A stretch of DNA of 64,000 nucleotides, from positions 336,060 to 400,059 of the forward strand of contig JAEZYU010000038.1 of the NCBI GenBank assembly GCA_023418915.1, in the 5' to 3' direction. Shown here piece after piece: positions 9,222-20,700 of this stretch. The notes below the pieces were generated by a model, which saw nothing but the letters and a program-made list of their open reading frames with translations, had not been told where the DNA came from and searched no databases. The position numbers were made by a program, and so were the translations under genes. Origin of the DNA: Bacillota bacterium (GTDB lineage Bacteria; Bacillota; Clostridia; Acetivibrionales; DTU013). Numbering within the stretch: position 1 is the first letter of the stretch; each line of letters opens with the position of its first letter.

Positions 9222-9627
9222 TAAATTCTTTCTTACTGCTCGGACCCGTTCGGATCTACATGTTTACATAAATCAAATCAATTGTATTCATCTGTTATGC
9301 TTTTGATATATAATATTCAAACTATTTGCAATATAAATTGCTCAAGGTGCTGTATTGTTTGTTTATTGTGTGGTTGTCATAATATTTCACCATTATTGCG
9401 CCCCAGTGCATCGCCTCTTTACACCCTCATTTGATTACGATTATTTGAATACGTCCAATGGTATCGATTCTGGATTTCTATCTAAAGGATGCAATATGTA
9501 CTCATCAGAAATGCAGGAACATATTATAGCTGTGACGGGATATGTTGTTGCTTGCCACAAAGCTTTGAAAACCGCAGCAAACAAGCTCATGTCCCGGTAG
9601 TATAAAAATTGTATGGAGATGGATTTT

Positions 9628-10563
9628 ATGGGCAGCAGCTTTACACCTGATTCAAAGAGAGGGTGTCTAAATGGCGATTCTGCACCTGATTCAAAGAGAG
9701 GGTGTCTAAATGGCGATTCTGCATCCGATTCAAAGAGAGGGTATCTAAAGGGCGATTTTGCGCTCTTTCATCTGAGTGACATGAAGGATATGCAGTTCGA
9801 GTACCATTATCACGATTTCAATAAAATAATCATATTTATCAGCGGCAGTGTCACATACCTGATCGAAGGCAGAGCATACAAGCTAAAGCCGTGGGATATC
9901 CTCCTTGTAAGCAGCAGCGAGGTCCATAAGCCGATGATAGATCCGTCTGTCAGGTATGAGCGTATCGCTGTATGGGTCAACCCGGGGTTTCTGGCGAATC
10001 ACAGCAATGAATGCGATCTTTTTACATGCTTCAGGCTGGCAAAAGAGAGCAATAACCTGTTAAGACTTGAAGATTCAAGGCTCAGTCAGATTCAGTCACT
10101 TCTTCTTAATATGGAGGAGGCCTGCAAAAGTGTCGATTTTGGCTCAGGTGTTTTGAAGAATTCAATCTTTCTGCAGCTGTTGGTCATATTGACAAGAGAA
10201 TTGATAAGCGGCAGAGGAAAGTGTGAAATAAGTGACATCGCTTCAGATGAGAGTATACGGAGTATATTGGACCATATCAATGCAAATATACGTGACGATC
10301 TTTCCATCGACACTCTGGCTGCAAGGTTCTACATGAGCAGATATCACCTTATGCATAAATTCAAGCAACTGACCGGCTATACCATCCACAGCTACATACT
10401 TCAAAAGAGGCTCATAAATGCCGACAGCCTCATCAGGAACGGTGTGCCTGCTCTGCAGGCCTGTGAAGCGTCCGGTTTCAATGACTACTCAAATTTCGTC
10501 AGATTATACAAAAGATTTTTTGGTGTGTCTCCGAGAAATCGCATCATCAGTCGGCAAACCTGA
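9628..10563 (+). CDS. AraC-family regulator with N-terminal cupin and repeated leader
   Basis: A transcription regulator of 311 residues from ATG 9628 (GGAG nine bases upstream); an ATG at 9613 would add five residues. After an unusual N-terminus of three 13-residue repeats (PDSKRGCLNGDSA type), a cupin effector domain covers roughly residues 45-145 with EYHYHDFNKIIIFISG and the drug- or sugar-sensing style SSSEVHKP. The last 100 residues hold the two helix-turn-helix motifs of AraC/XylS, including LAARFYMSRYHLMHKFKQ and ACEASGFNDYSNFVRLYKRFFGVSPR. It should bind DNA in response to a small ligand. No target is evident: the next gene is convergent and overlaps it by 17 bases. Confidence 0.9.
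   Translation: MGSSFTPDSKRGCLNGDSAPDSKRGCLNGDSASDSKRGYLKGDFALFHLSDMKDMQFEYHYHDFNKIIIFISGSVTYLIEGRAYKLKPWDILLVSSSEVHKPMIDPSVRYERIAVWVNPGFLANHSNECDLFTCFRLAKESNNLLRLEDSRLSQIQSLLLNMEEACKSVDFGSGVLKNSIFLQLLVILTRELISGRGKCEISDIASDESIRSILDHINANIRDDLSIDTLAARFYMSRYHLMHKFKQLTGYTIHSYILQKRLINADSLIRNGVPALQACEASGFNDYSNFVRLYKRFFGVSPRNRIISRQT
9644..9760 (+). repeat. Three in-frame 39-bp repeats in AraC N-terminus
   Basis: Three adjacent 39-base units (9644, 9683, 9722); the first two are nearly identical and the third carries several changes. The unit is 13 codons long, so the frame is kept. Each of the first two units contains GAGAGGG followed by an out-of-frame ATG. It lies immediately after the start codon. 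Confidence 0.9.
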
Positions 10564-11617
10564 ATACCTGGTCTTTGGAAAATGTCCACTCCGGAGTAAA
10601 GAGCTCTTCGCCGAAATCCAGCTTATACCATGGGTTTCCGTCCTCATTGGCAGGGTTCTTCAGTATATGGATATCCTGTGCAGGCATATAGCTTTGCGCT
10701 ATAATAAATATCCTCTCCCCTGTCTGGGGATTTTTTGCCATATCAATTAATATAACGCAGTGGCCGGGAGTACCTCCCTTTAAAAACACATCGCCTGGCA
10801 GTGCTTCTTCCACCCCGATTCTTTTCATCTCCTGGGACAGTGACTGCGTACCTGCATATGCAAAGACCATATCGAGGTACTTTCTGAAGCTTTCATATCC
10901 GGCGTCTCTGTCCTCATTCTCCACCCAGTACGCTTTGTTGCCGGAGACCATGATCCTGCTTCCCTCCAACCATTTTTCGTATTTTGCATTAAAACCATTG
11001 GTAAAATTAAAGTGTATCCGGTCATACATCCCCTTTGAGTAAAGGTATTCCGCCCTGAGCCTGATCACTGCATCGGCGCACTGCTGGAGATCTCTGGTCC
11101 CTACATCGATATCAATCACTGCCTCATGCACATCATATGGCTTTATCCCGCCGTCATAGTAGCTTACACTGGTTCCATGCTGCTTTACCGGCAGATCCCT
11201 CAAAAACTCACCAAAGGAACCCTCCGTAAGCTCTATTCTTTCATAACCTGCCGGAGTCCGTATCCTCTCTGATGCAGTCATCCCCTCTTCGTTAATCAGC
11301 TGTTCAGCAGCAGCAGTGCTGTTGTTATCGTTGTTATCGTTGTCCTTCGTTTCGCCGTATTCATTCATCCCATCGTCTCCGGCATGTCTGTTGCTGTGCT
11401 TGTCAGATGATACGGCTTCATCATTGTCATAGCCGTCATTGTACGTATTCATATCTTCCGGATCGCCGGTATCAGATCCCGGCATCGTCTTAACGCCATC
11501 CTCAGCGGTCAGTCCGTCTCCAACGGTATCCTGCCTGATCTGCGATAATATCAAAACAGCTGATGTGATCAGTATCAGCAGAATCAACAAAGTAATTATT
11601 GCTTTATTTTTACTCAT
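10547..11617 (-). CDS. DUF4846 membrane-anchored protein
   Basis: A 356-residue protein from ATG 11617 (GGAGAGA just upstream); the frame extends 24 codons further but without a ribosome site. It has an N-terminal transmembrane anchor (about residues 6-25), then a roughly 90-residue acidic, Asn/Asp-rich linker, then a DUF4846 domain. That domain is recognisable by YYDGGIKPYDVHEAVIDIDVG, the RLRAEYLY segment, and near the C-terminus PGDVFLKGGTPGHCVILIDMA and AQSYMPAQDIHILKN. The Cys-His arrangement in GHCVILIDMA and the GDVF element recall NlpC/P60-like papain folds. An outside-facing hydrolase is plausible but unproven. It is convergent with the AraC gene. Confidence 0.82.
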   Translation of the reverse strand: MSKNKAIITLLILLILITSAVLILSQIRQDTVGDGLTAEDGVKTMPGSDTGDPEDMNTYNDGYDNDEAVSSDKHSNRHAGDDGMNEYGETKDNDNNDNNSTAAAEQLINEEGMTASERIRTPAGYERIELTEGSFGEFLRDLPVKQHGTSVSYYDGGIKPYDVHEAVIDIDVGTRDLQQCADAVIRLRAEYLYSKGMYDRIHFNFTNGFNAKYEKWLEGSRIMVSGNKAYWVENEDRDAGYESFRKYLDMVFAYAGTQSLSQEMKRIGVEEALPGDVFLKGGTPGHCVILIDMAKNPQTGERIFIIAQSYMPAQDIHILKNPANEDGNPWYKLDFGEELFTPEWTFSKDQVFRFAD

Positions 11618-11811
11618 ATTTTCTCTCCATAACCATATGATGGACAACGCCTCAAAATCATAGACGGAAAAACCAGAAAAATGTTTCAAAGCAATCTGCT
11701 GTTGGAAACTATTCTATTGAAGGAATCAGAAATAAAATATATAGCAGCTTTTTGAGTCATAATATTTATCATACAGATATGCAAATATAATTAGAAAAGG
11801 AGCTATCTAAT

Positions 11812-12003
11812 ATGAAAGCATCGATCGACAGAGACGGTTGTATTGCCTGCGAGCTTTGTACATCCTCATGCCCTGAAGTATTTCGGATGGCCGATGACGG
11901 CCTTGCCGAGGTTTATGTGGATGAGGTTCCAGAAGATGCACAGGAGTGTGCAAAGGAAGCGGAAGAAGGATGCCCTGTGTCAGTGATAAAGGTCGAAGAA
12001 TGA
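11812..12003 (+). CDS. Small [4Fe-4S] ferredoxin
   Basis: A 63-residue acidic electron carrier. Cysteines 10, 13, 16 and 20 in CIACELCTSSCP plus the later GCPVSVI cysteine match single-cluster ferredoxins of anaerobic Firmicutes and Thermotogales, in which the first, third and last cysteines bind the cluster with residue 13 as the fourth ligand. It would shuttle low-potential electrons in the cytoplasm. AAAGGAG precedes the ATG. No redox partner gene is adjacent, so the partner is unknown. Confidence 0.93.
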   Translation: MKASIDRDGCIACELCTSSCPEVFRMADDGLAEVYVDEVPEDAQECAKEAEEGCPVSVIKVEE

Positions 12004-12041
12004 TCATAAGAAGTTGAATTTATATGGGAATGTCGGAAAAT

Positions 12042-12069
12042 TTGAGGTATACTGATAAAAGCATATTAT
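12042..12069 (+). promoter_or_regulatory. Candidate sigma-A promoter of chromate transporter genes
   Basis: TTGAGG at 12042-12047 and TATTAT at 12064-12069 are separated by 16 bases. They would place transcription start about 18 bases before the GTG start of the next gene. Confidence 0.45.
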
Positions 12070-12094
12070 GTGTACATTAAGGAGATTATCACCG

Positions 12095-12700
12095 GTGAAA
12101 AGAGATATGCGTTTTTATTTGAACCTGTTTTTTTCGACATTTACATTGAGCGCTTTTACATTTGGCGGCGGTTATGTCATCGTACCGCTAATGCACAAGC
12201 GGTTTGCAAAAGAGCTGAAATGGATAGATGAGGATGAAATGCTGGACCTTGTGGCCATTGGCCAGTCGGCGCCCGGACCGATAGCAATAAATGCTTCCAT
12301 TCTGGTAGGATACAGGATGGCCGGTATTCCGGGTGCTGTCCTCACCATTCTCGGTACTGTTTTACCGCCGCTGATCACAATCACAGCAATATCCTTCTTT
12401 TATATAGCCTTTCGAAGCAACAAAATAATCCAGTCGCTGCTCAAAGGCATGCAAGCCGGTGTGGCAGCAGTCATCGTTGATGTCGTTATAACCATGGCAG
12501 CTAAGATAATAAAAAACAAAAAGCTCCTTCCTGTATCGGTAATGATACTATCCTTTATCGCTGCTTCATTTTTCAATGTCAATATTGTTATAATCCTACT
12601 GATATGCGCTATTTTAGGCTTATACACAAATTCTCGCACAAAACAGCACCACACTTGTGATGTGGACTCAAAAACCGAAAAAAAGGGGGATTCGGAATGA
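12095..12700 (+). CDS. Chromate transporter, first half-size subunit (ChrA-type)
   Basis: A 201-residue membrane protein with about five to six hydrophobic helices. It carries the ChrA signatures FTFGGGYVIVPLM near the start and IGQSAPGPIAINASILVGYRMAGIPGA. Short ChrA proteins work as pairs of antiparallel half-transporters; in anaerobes they may move chromate, sulphate or another anion, so the true substrate is uncertain. GTG 12095 with AAGGAG ten bases upstream is preferred over an ATG at 12068 that precedes the ribosome site. It is translationally coupled to the second subunit through an ATGA overlap. Confidence 0.88.
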   Translation: MKRDMRFYLNLFFSTFTLSAFTFGGGYVIVPLMHKRFAKELKWIDEDEMLDLVAIGQSAPGPIAINASILVGYRMAGIPGAVLTILGTVLPPLITITAISFFYIAFRSNKIIQSLLKGMQAGVAAVIVDVVITMAAKIIKNKKLLPVSVMILSFIAASFFNVNIVIILLICAILGLYTNSRTKQHHTCDVDSKTEKKGDSE

Positions 12701-13266
12701 TATATCTGCAGTTGTTCTGGAGCTTTCTTTTGGTAGGGCTGTTCAGCTTCGGAGGCGGTTATGCCGCTCTTCCTCTGATACAGGAGCAGGTTCTCGAAAT
12801 AAATCAGTGGCTGACTGCGGCTGAGTTCATGGATGTTCTGACGATCTCTCAGATCACCCCAGGCCCAATAGCTATCAACGCATCTACCTTTGTAGGCGTA
12901 AAAATAGCCGGGATACCCGGAGCTATAGTGGCAACGGCAGGCTGTATCACCCCATCATGCATCATCGTATTAATACTGGCCGCACTATATTACAGATATA
13001 AAGGACTGAGTATGGTCCAAGGTATCATCAAAGGGCTTCGCCCCGCCGTGGTCGCTCTGATTGCATCCTCCGGTGTATCAATATTGACAGCCGCACTCTT
13101 CGGTAAGGAAGATATGCTTTCACTTAGCCTTTCGGACATCAATCTGATAGCTGTCATCTTGTTTGCAGCCAGCCTGTTCGTTTTGAGAAAATTCAGGCTC
13201 AATCCCATTTTTGCCATGCTTGCAGCAGGTGCAGCAGGTGTTGTGATATATGGCTTTGTAATATAA
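12697..13266 (+). CDS. Chromate transporter, second half-size subunit (ChrA-type)
   Basis: A 189-residue partner of the preceding gene, starting in its stop codon (ATGA). It shows the same fold and repeated motifs: LFSFGGGYAALPLIQEQV at residues 13-30 and ISQITPGPIAINASTFVGVKIAGIPGAI. The pair together equals a full-length ChrA. The two subunits have diverged from each other, as expected for an obligate heterodimer with opposite membrane orientation. No chromate regulator is nearby. Confidence 0.88.
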   Translation: MIYLQLFWSFLLVGLFSFGGGYAALPLIQEQVLEINQWLTAAEFMDVLTISQITPGPIAINASTFVGVKIAGIPGAIVATAGCITPSCIIVLILAALYYRYKGLSMVQGIIKGLRPAVVALIASSGVSILTAALFGKEDMLSLSLSDINLIAVILFAASLFVLRKFRLNPIFAMLAAGAAGVVIYGFVI

Positions 13267-13437
13267 CGCCTCATTTACTGATGATTGCCATATTATACCA
13301 TATTTTCTGGCACTATGTAATTTTTCTTTGCGGGTCACCCCTAAAATCACCCCTAAAAACACTCCATTCATACCTGAAAGGTGATTACAGAAAGTTACGG
13401 TTAACCTACAATTGATATTGGAAAGGTAGGTGTTACC

Positions 13438-13767
13438 ATGGCTTTTTATAAAGAACCCTGTATCCACTGTGGCTTCCTTCTTCCCCGGGATTCTCAGTTC
13501 TGCTCTAAATGCGGCAGCAGAAGTCCCTTTATCTACAGCTGTCCGCAATGTCTTCGTGAGATACATAAGGGGGAATCTTTTTGCCAGGGATGCGGCAGGC
13601 CTCTATATATCCTTTGTCCCAAGTGCATGGAGAGGACATTCATACAGGACACCTGCGAGTATTGCGGTGAAAGCCTAATGATGCAATGCCCGAATAAGCG
13701 CTGCCAGAGCTTGCAGTTCTTTGAGAATAAAAAGTGCACTGCATGCGGAAAAGTGCTGATCAAATGA
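13438..13767 (+). CDS. Multi zinc-ribbon protein
   Basis: A 109-residue protein made almost wholly of Cys-x2-Cys knuckles: CIHCGF, FCSKCG, CPQCLR, FCQGCG, CPKCME, CEYCGE, a CPNKRC variant and CTACGK. Pairs of knuckles should each hold one Zn2+, giving four double-zinc-ribbon units. It has no enzyme domain, signal peptide or membrane segment, so an adaptor or nucleic-acid-binding role is likely; the target is unknown. It opens the cluster that includes two more zinc-ribbon genes and the giant VWA lipoprotein, all on one strand. A 170-base gap with short CACCCCTAAAA direct repeats precedes it. Confidence 0.78.
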   Translation: MAFYKEPCIHCGFLLPRDSQFCSKCGSRSPFIYSCPQCLREIHKGESFCQGCGRPLYILCPKCMERTFIQDTCEYCGESLMMQCPNKRCQSLQFFENKKCTACGKVLIK

Positions 13768-13900
13768 ATAGCAGACATGCTGACCCTGTTATCGGTCTGC
13801 TGCACGCAGCCATCCGGATCAGACATTGTATTTTGAAGCATAGTTTTAGAAAGTCCAATGGTTCTTATCAATAAAAAACAGAAACAGGAGGAGATTGTCC

Positions 13901-14566
13901 ATGTTGAATTCATTCACACGCAACTATGAGGATAACAGCACAGAGGCAGGCTTTCAGTTCACATTTTACTGCGACCTGTGTAATGACGGGTTCAAATCAT
14001 CATTCATTGAATCAGAAACATATAAGAAGGGCTCGCTGCTTCGCGGCATCTCAGGCGGCGCAAGAGCGTTAGGTTCTCTCTTCGGAGGTGCTGTAGGCAA
14101 TGCAGCCTATAGCGCAAGCTATGGCAGTGATGTGCTTTCTGAGAAATTCAATGGTATGAGCCCGGAATGGCAAAAAGAGCATGAGAAAGCTTTCATTCAG
14201 GCTCAAAACGAGGCAAAGCAGCATTTCAACCGCTGTCACGGCTGCCGCCAGTGGATCTGTGATGCAGATTTCAATGAAGACGAAGGCATGTGCGTCGAAT
14301 GCGCTCCCCGGCAGAATGTAACTGTTGCCAAGGCAAAAGCCAACAGGATGGTGCAGCAGATTGAAGAGGCGGCGGAAACAGCGAATGTGTTCCGAGGCGT
14401 CATTGAGAGCAAGACCATAACCTGTCCAAGCTGCGGAAAGCCATCAGGCGGCGGCAAGTTCTGCAACAACTGCGGCCACAACCTCTCAATGAACGTATGC
14501 CCGAATTGCGGCTCAAAGGTAGCTCTGGGCGTCAAGTTCTGCGGTGAGTGCGGCACCAGACTGTGA
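13901..14566 (+). CDS. Zinc-ribbon protein with glycine-rich segment
   Basis: A 221-residue protein starting at ATG 13901, eight bases after AGGAGG. The N-terminal 90 residues contain a CDLCNDGF knuckle and a Gly/Ala-rich amphipathic stretch (LRGISGGARALGSLFGGAVG) that could insert in or lie on a membrane. A middle CHGCRQWICDAD...CVEC unit resembles a treble-clef or LIM-like metal site. The C-terminus has two classical zinc ribbons, CPSCGK...FCNNCG and CPNCGS...FCGECG. No catalytic motif is visible. It directly precedes the giant VWA gene and I infer a functional link from strand, spacing and the shared zinc-ribbon theme. Confidence 0.8.
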   Translation: MLNSFTRNYEDNSTEAGFQFTFYCDLCNDGFKSSFIESETYKKGSLLRGISGGARALGSLFGGAVGNAAYSASYGSDVLSEKFNGMSPEWQKEHEKAFIQAQNEAKQHFNRCHGCRQWICDADFNEDEGMCVECAPRQNVTVAKAKANRMVQQIEEAAETANVFRGVIESKTITCPSCGKPSGGGKFCNNCGHNLSMNVCPNCGSKVALGVKFCGECGTRL

Positions 14567-14567
14567 G

Positions 14568-14625
14568 ACAGGGGACGATCGCATGAGACAGGGGACGGTT
14601 CTGTGTCTTACCCCAAGGGATGGTC
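14568..14625. repeat. Degenerate GGGGAC repeat remnants
   Basis: Two GAGACAGGGGACG copies about 20 bases apart are followed by TTCTGTGTC and a weak complementary arm. They are related to the perfect palindromes at 21.1 and 21.7 kb but here most of the right arm is lost. Confidence 0.65.
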
Positions 14626-14718
14626 CTCTCGCATTGGTACATAATCATTGGGGCGATCTCTGTGATTACAAACATTGGTAAGGCAATGCTGTAATATTGA
14701 AAGGTGAGGAATACTAAA

Positions 14719-17700
14719 ATGAAAAGACTAATTTCTACCCTGCTGGCAATAGCACTGCTGCTGAGCTGCTTTGCCGGGTGTTCGCGCAATAGCAAGGACA
14801 AGAAAGGCGACAGTAAGGAGACCGTATCTGAAAAAAAGACCACAGCCAATACAGAAGGTCCGAAAAGAGGTCCTGTGGGCATATGGGACATACCTGTTCC
14901 GGAAATAAACCCTCTTGGTTCACAGGAACTATATCTTGATACAAGCCATGATAAGGGTGACCATACCGTAAAGTATCTTGAAAACTATGTGGAGAACAAG
15001 AAAGATATACAGGGAGAAATGTGGTCGCTTGCGGTACAGGATACCTCCGGCATACCTTTGGAATTTCTGAAGGAGTATGTGCAGGAGCTTGGGGGAACCG
15101 TTTTTTCAAGTGTGTTCGGAGATCGTCTTACATTTACATACAAAAAGGATGACGAGAGTCTGTGGTGGGGCGATGCCGTCCTCACAGATGAAGGCTACAT
15201 ACTCAGTGTAATAAAAGAGCGGCACGTACCGGTCGGCAAGGAAGTAAAATTCAGCACAAGGGATTTCGGCGACGAAGACGAACCGGTGATAACATTTGTT
15301 ACACAGACGGAGGGAAAACGATTCCAGTCCGCAGCCTTAAACCTGCCAGACGGCGCATTATATCTTGAAATTGATTCAAGCAGCTCGACCGGGACATATA
15401 GGCGAACCGTTCATTATTATAAAGAACTATCCTCAATAAAAACGAATAAGTTCATAATCGACGACCTGCCTCAGGGTTCGGACGCATTGACATGGAAATT
15501 CACATGGGAACCGGATGCTGCTCCCCGGGAATTCTCCGTCAAGCTGGAGGAACTGGGTGAAATACCACAGGTGAAATATGGTGATGTACCGGGTGCTTTA
15601 AAGGTATGCAGATACTCAACCGGAAATGCATCAGTGGAACCCCAGGAGTACGTGGAATACGATTCAGAGGAAGAACTCAACCTCGATGGTGATACAACCC
15701 CTGAAGGTGATCAGCTGTTCTGGCTTCCCGCCGGTTACTGGAATGTACTGCTGCCATCAAATATTGCAGGAGTTGCCGAAACCAGAGCCAGACTGATTCC
15801 TGTCAGTTCAGGCGAAATGACGGTATTAAATGTGCCGGAATCTGTCAACAGCGCTTATTCGGCATTAAGTCTCGAATATGCCTCGCCCGAAGATTTCGCC
15901 GGTGCCATTGAAATAACTGAAACAAAGGACGATGGAGATACGGCAAATATCTCATTTGTTGTGAATGACCCAAGCGACAGAGATGTATTCCCCGACAAAG
16001 AGAATACTGCCATCACAGAGGGCGGCAAGAAAGTCGAAATACTTGATATTACCCGGAAGATACTTCCCCCGAGCGTAGTGCTCGTGCTGGACTCCTCCGG
16101 CTCCATGGGAAATCTGATGCCAGCCACCGTCGAATCGGCCAAAAAGTTTATCAATGGACTTCCTGATGGGACATATATAAAAGTGATAGATTTTGATACA
16201 GAGGTGAAGGTCCTCAAGGGCGAAACAAAGGACGCAGTCATCAAAAGCCTCAGCTCCGTGAAGGCACTTGGAGCAACAAAGCTTTTTGACGCAACTATTG
16301 AAGGTATCAGGCTGCTTGAAGAGAAAAACCGGCCTGCACTGGTCGTATTTGCCGACGGAGCCGATTCAAGCATAGACGGTCAAGGCGAAGGAAGCTATTC
16401 TACTATGGAAGAGGTCATCGATGTTATCAAGGAAGCAAACATACCATTATATACCATCGGATTCAGAGACGGCGCTGACAAAAAGGCGATGAAAGACTTT
16501 GCCGCTGCATCAGGCGGACAGTACTATGACGCTAAAGATAACAAGGCGCTCGACAGTGTATTTGAGGCTATAGGCAGTAAATTCGGAAATTCATTTGTAA
16601 TAAAGTACAGACGCCCTACCGAGACTGCACTGTCAAATACTCCTGTAGTCAGCTTAATCATGGACGCTTCAGGTTCAATGGATATAGACCCTGCGGAAGA
16701 AGAGGGATGCGGCTGGCGCATGGACAAGACCAAAGCACTGTTCCATGACTTTGTACAGAAATTGCCCGACGGCTGTCTGATGCAGATGATAAGCTTCCAG
16801 AGCGGTCTGGTAAACACTATCAGACAGAATCAGATAATCACAGACAAAAAATCCCCTATACTTCAGGCGATAGGCTGCATGGACGCCAACGGCGGTACAC
16901 CGATACTGGATGCGGTTAAAATCGGCTATGAAAACCTGAGGGCTATCCCGACAAACAAAAAGGCCATCGTCTTTGTAACTGATGCCGGTCTTGAAGTTGA
17001 TGAATATGATCAAGCCGAATTTGAAAAGCTTCTGGGTATGATCAAAGATGACGGTATAAATGTTCTATGGGCAGGTATGGGCGTAACCGACAAGGAAGAA
17101 TTATTCCGCAAGGCGGCCGAACTCTCCGGCGGACGATATATTGTCAAAGAGGATGTAAACGATTTGAAAGCCGCTCTGGATGAAACCCTGGGACTTATTA
17201 ACAAAGAGGGGGGCTCTGCACATATTCCCCTTTCTATAACAATCAATGAGAAAACATCATCCGGTGACATATTTAATTATTCAGCTTCAACCGATGTTAC
17301 ATTTACAAAGCCTACAAAATCCGGAACAGCAGCAAAGCCCTCCACTGTGAGTTTTTCTACAGGTACGCGCCTGAATAATTACGATAGCAAACTGGCTGCA
17401 ATGGTAACGGGTATGAGTATTCCGGGCGAGGATACGATACTGAACAAAAGGATGACACTAACCTCAAAATTAGCTAATGAGGCAGTTGAGATAACTGTAA
17501 AGGAAGCCTTCTTCTTTGAAAAGTTCATGGGACTTGAATCGGGAGACAAACAATTCCTGGCTTTAGAGTTGGAAATTAAAAACATCACCTCCGGCAGGAT
17601 CCAATACCAGATACCCAGCTTTAAGAATCACTTTTATTTAAACTGCAACAATGAGGGCAGCTATCCTGCCTCTGATGCCACATGGCTGACAGAGAAGCCC

Positions 17701-20700
17701 ATAACCGCTCCGGGAGAATATGAGATGAATATATTCCCTGACAAAACCTTGTCGGGTATGATGGTGTTTCTGGTTCCTAATGAGCCTCTGACCCAGTTTT
17801 CGCTGCATTTTTACGATACGGAATACGGCCATGTCCACATCCCGCTTGCAGGCAGGATGGAACATCAGTTGCTTGAACTGGACAGCTTCCCAACAACTGC
17901 TCCGGTAAAAATATCGGATGCTTTTTCGATGACCATAAAAGCTGTCGACACCATGGACAAAATACAAAAATACAGTGCAGAGGAAAAGACGACATTCCGG
18001 GTAATCGAAGCAGACTTTGATTCAAAAGTACAAGCCCTGCTTGATATTGATCCCGTCAGCAGACTGTGGATGAGGATCGATACCGGTTCGGGTCCTCTCA
18101 TGACAAAAATGAATGATGTCACGGCGCTGTTGCCGTTTGGCTTCATGTCACCCGTCATGCTGGCACCGTCATCAGTGAACAGGGTCAGGATGGCCTATCC
18201 GGTTGCCAAATCGCTGCTCGGCGCGAAAGCCGAGATATGGGGCGATCTTGACAGCGGCAGTCTCCAGGTGCCTATAACGCAAGGCAGTTCATACGGCAAC
18301 GCAGTAAATAAATCATCTGTTCAAGCCTTCGGGATGCAACTGCAGATAAATCAGTTAACAACACTCGGTGGTGTTGACGGTTACGGTTCCGATATCGCAG
18401 TGGCCGATGTTACATTCACCTGCCCGCCAGGTGTACAGGGCACCATTATTCCTGAGGATATGTTCTGCCTGGTACGTGAAGACTACCTGGATGCCTTCAA
18501 TAGCAGCGGTCTTCCTCCCTCTTCAGGTAACAGCGGATCCGAAAACAATGCCGATGACGAGGAGGATAATGAAACCTATGATGACGGAGAGTCCTACGAT
18601 GATGAGGAGTACTACGATGATGAGGAGTCCTACGATGATGAAGAATCCTACGATGATGAGGAGCCCTACGATGATGAAGAGTCCTACGATGATGAAGAGT
18701 CCGGTGCATCTTCCTACAGCGCTAATCTGGGCAACCTCACTTCAGTTGATTCAGGTTCGGAAGGTATTCTGGCTCCTGACAGTTCGAATCTTCTTTACAG
18801 CATAAACGAAGAATGGGCTGTTTTCAGCGGTACTCAGCGAAGAGGCCTTGTATTGTTCAGCCTGCCGGACGAAAGTAAAAAGTGGACATTAAAATCCAAT
18901 TATTTCACAGATCTTAATGAAACCTTGTCAAATGGCAAGTATTCGAGCTCCGAGCTTCTGGTAAGAGATACGCAGGCGGATGTATTCAACGATGGATTTG
19001 AAATAGAGCTGGCACAGGCTGTGCAAAAATCGATCAAAAAGTACGAATCCTACAAAACAGCAGAAAACGGCGCCGGATATGTCAAGACAGTGGATCTTAC
19101 TCAGGGTGACAGCAAAAATTATATACCGGTGCCGACAATAGTTACACATGGTATCACGAAAATCAGAGCTGCAAGTACGCCAGATCAAGCTATCAGCATA
19201 CTGAAACCGCTCAAGTGGCTGCCATCCAGCGAGCAGTGGAGTTATCGCTACTCGCCTGAGGCTGTATTGACGCAGGGCTGGGGTACGGAATGGGATCTGG
19301 GATATCTGGCAGCTTCATTATTCGCCAAATGCGGCAGCAATCCGAAATTATGTGGCATCGCCCTGACAGAAGAGGGCTCGGTAAAGCTTTCTGAATTATG
19401 CCATCTGAATGAAATGAAATGCAAACTGCTGCCGGGAATAAAATACACAGATGCAAGCGGTAATGCAAGGGTATTTATTGTCCCATTCATGAAAGACATA
19501 ACAGAGCTTGAAGGACTGGTCTACTTCACCGAATCTGTGAGCTATAAGGAAATCGAACCAAAGGAAGCTAATCTGACCGTATACGCCATGGCTGAGACAA
19601 AAGGCGATTCCGCATCATCGCTGACAGGTGATATCGGCAGTGTGCTTGGAGGCGGAGAGAGCGGCGGCATTGTTTATGAAGATATATTGCTGTTAACAAA
19701 GAGTATAACACTTCCCGAATTAAGCAATGATGTCATAGAAGTCGGATATGCCCAGGCAGGTCCTGGAACAGGCTCAGGGAAGCTGTATATGGCTGTCATC
19801 AGCACCCCGGACGGATTGGAGCCGGGCGAATATGGAGTTGACACAGGAAAGAGCAAGGTCACAGCGATAAAGATAGAAGTCGAGCTTCCCAATGGAGTTG
19901 TTTCGCATGTCAGCACATTACCCGAAAACGACACGCTGGACAAGGTCTATCACAACATCGCCATCAACCTTCCCGACCTTCCGGCGGAAGCGGCAAAAAC
20001 CCTTGAGGACGCTTGTAATAAGGAATACAGGGCTGCCCAGAATCCAAGCTCCATGTCTGCGCTCAAATGGTACGGACGTAACATCATAAACCGCTTTATC
20101 ACGACGCAGACGGCTTACGACAAAGAGACAGGAGAGAAGATGGGCCTTACGCTCGGACGTACAAACAAGGAACGTTTCATGGTACTTACATCACGAATGA
20201 GCAGTAAGGACAGCAAATTCTGGACTTCGATGGATCTGGTTCAGGCTTCCAACCAATGCCATAACGGAAATATGGAAACAGTGAAAGCATATAATGTTGG
20301 CTCAGGCATATTCATGTCGCTGCTGGAAGGTGAAGTTATACCGGGTATCAATATGAACTTCCAGACATCATGGGCTAATGCCCCTGAAGGTACACAGCTC
20401 GTTTACATACCCGGCGGCAATATGAACAGGGAGGCATTTATCGAACCGATGCGCAATTACGGCTTCCCCGAGCGTCTGCTCAGCAGTGTGGAGAATAACA
20501 GTAACATAATATATGTCACCGATAAGCCAACTTTATTCGGAGGTGAAAAGCGCTGGATGTGGCTGGAGATCAATCCCGAAACTTATGAGACCATATCTGT
20601 GTCAGATACTGGCGAGCACATGGGTGCAGGCTATGTCCAGACATTGATGCGCTCAATAATACAGGGAGGCGCCAAATTCATGGCCGGTGCTTTCTTCGGG

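Noticed and set aside
9355..9600. 81-codon open frame before the AraC gene
   Set aside because: No ribosome site, skewed composition and no recognisable domain; it lies in an A/T-rich promoter gap.
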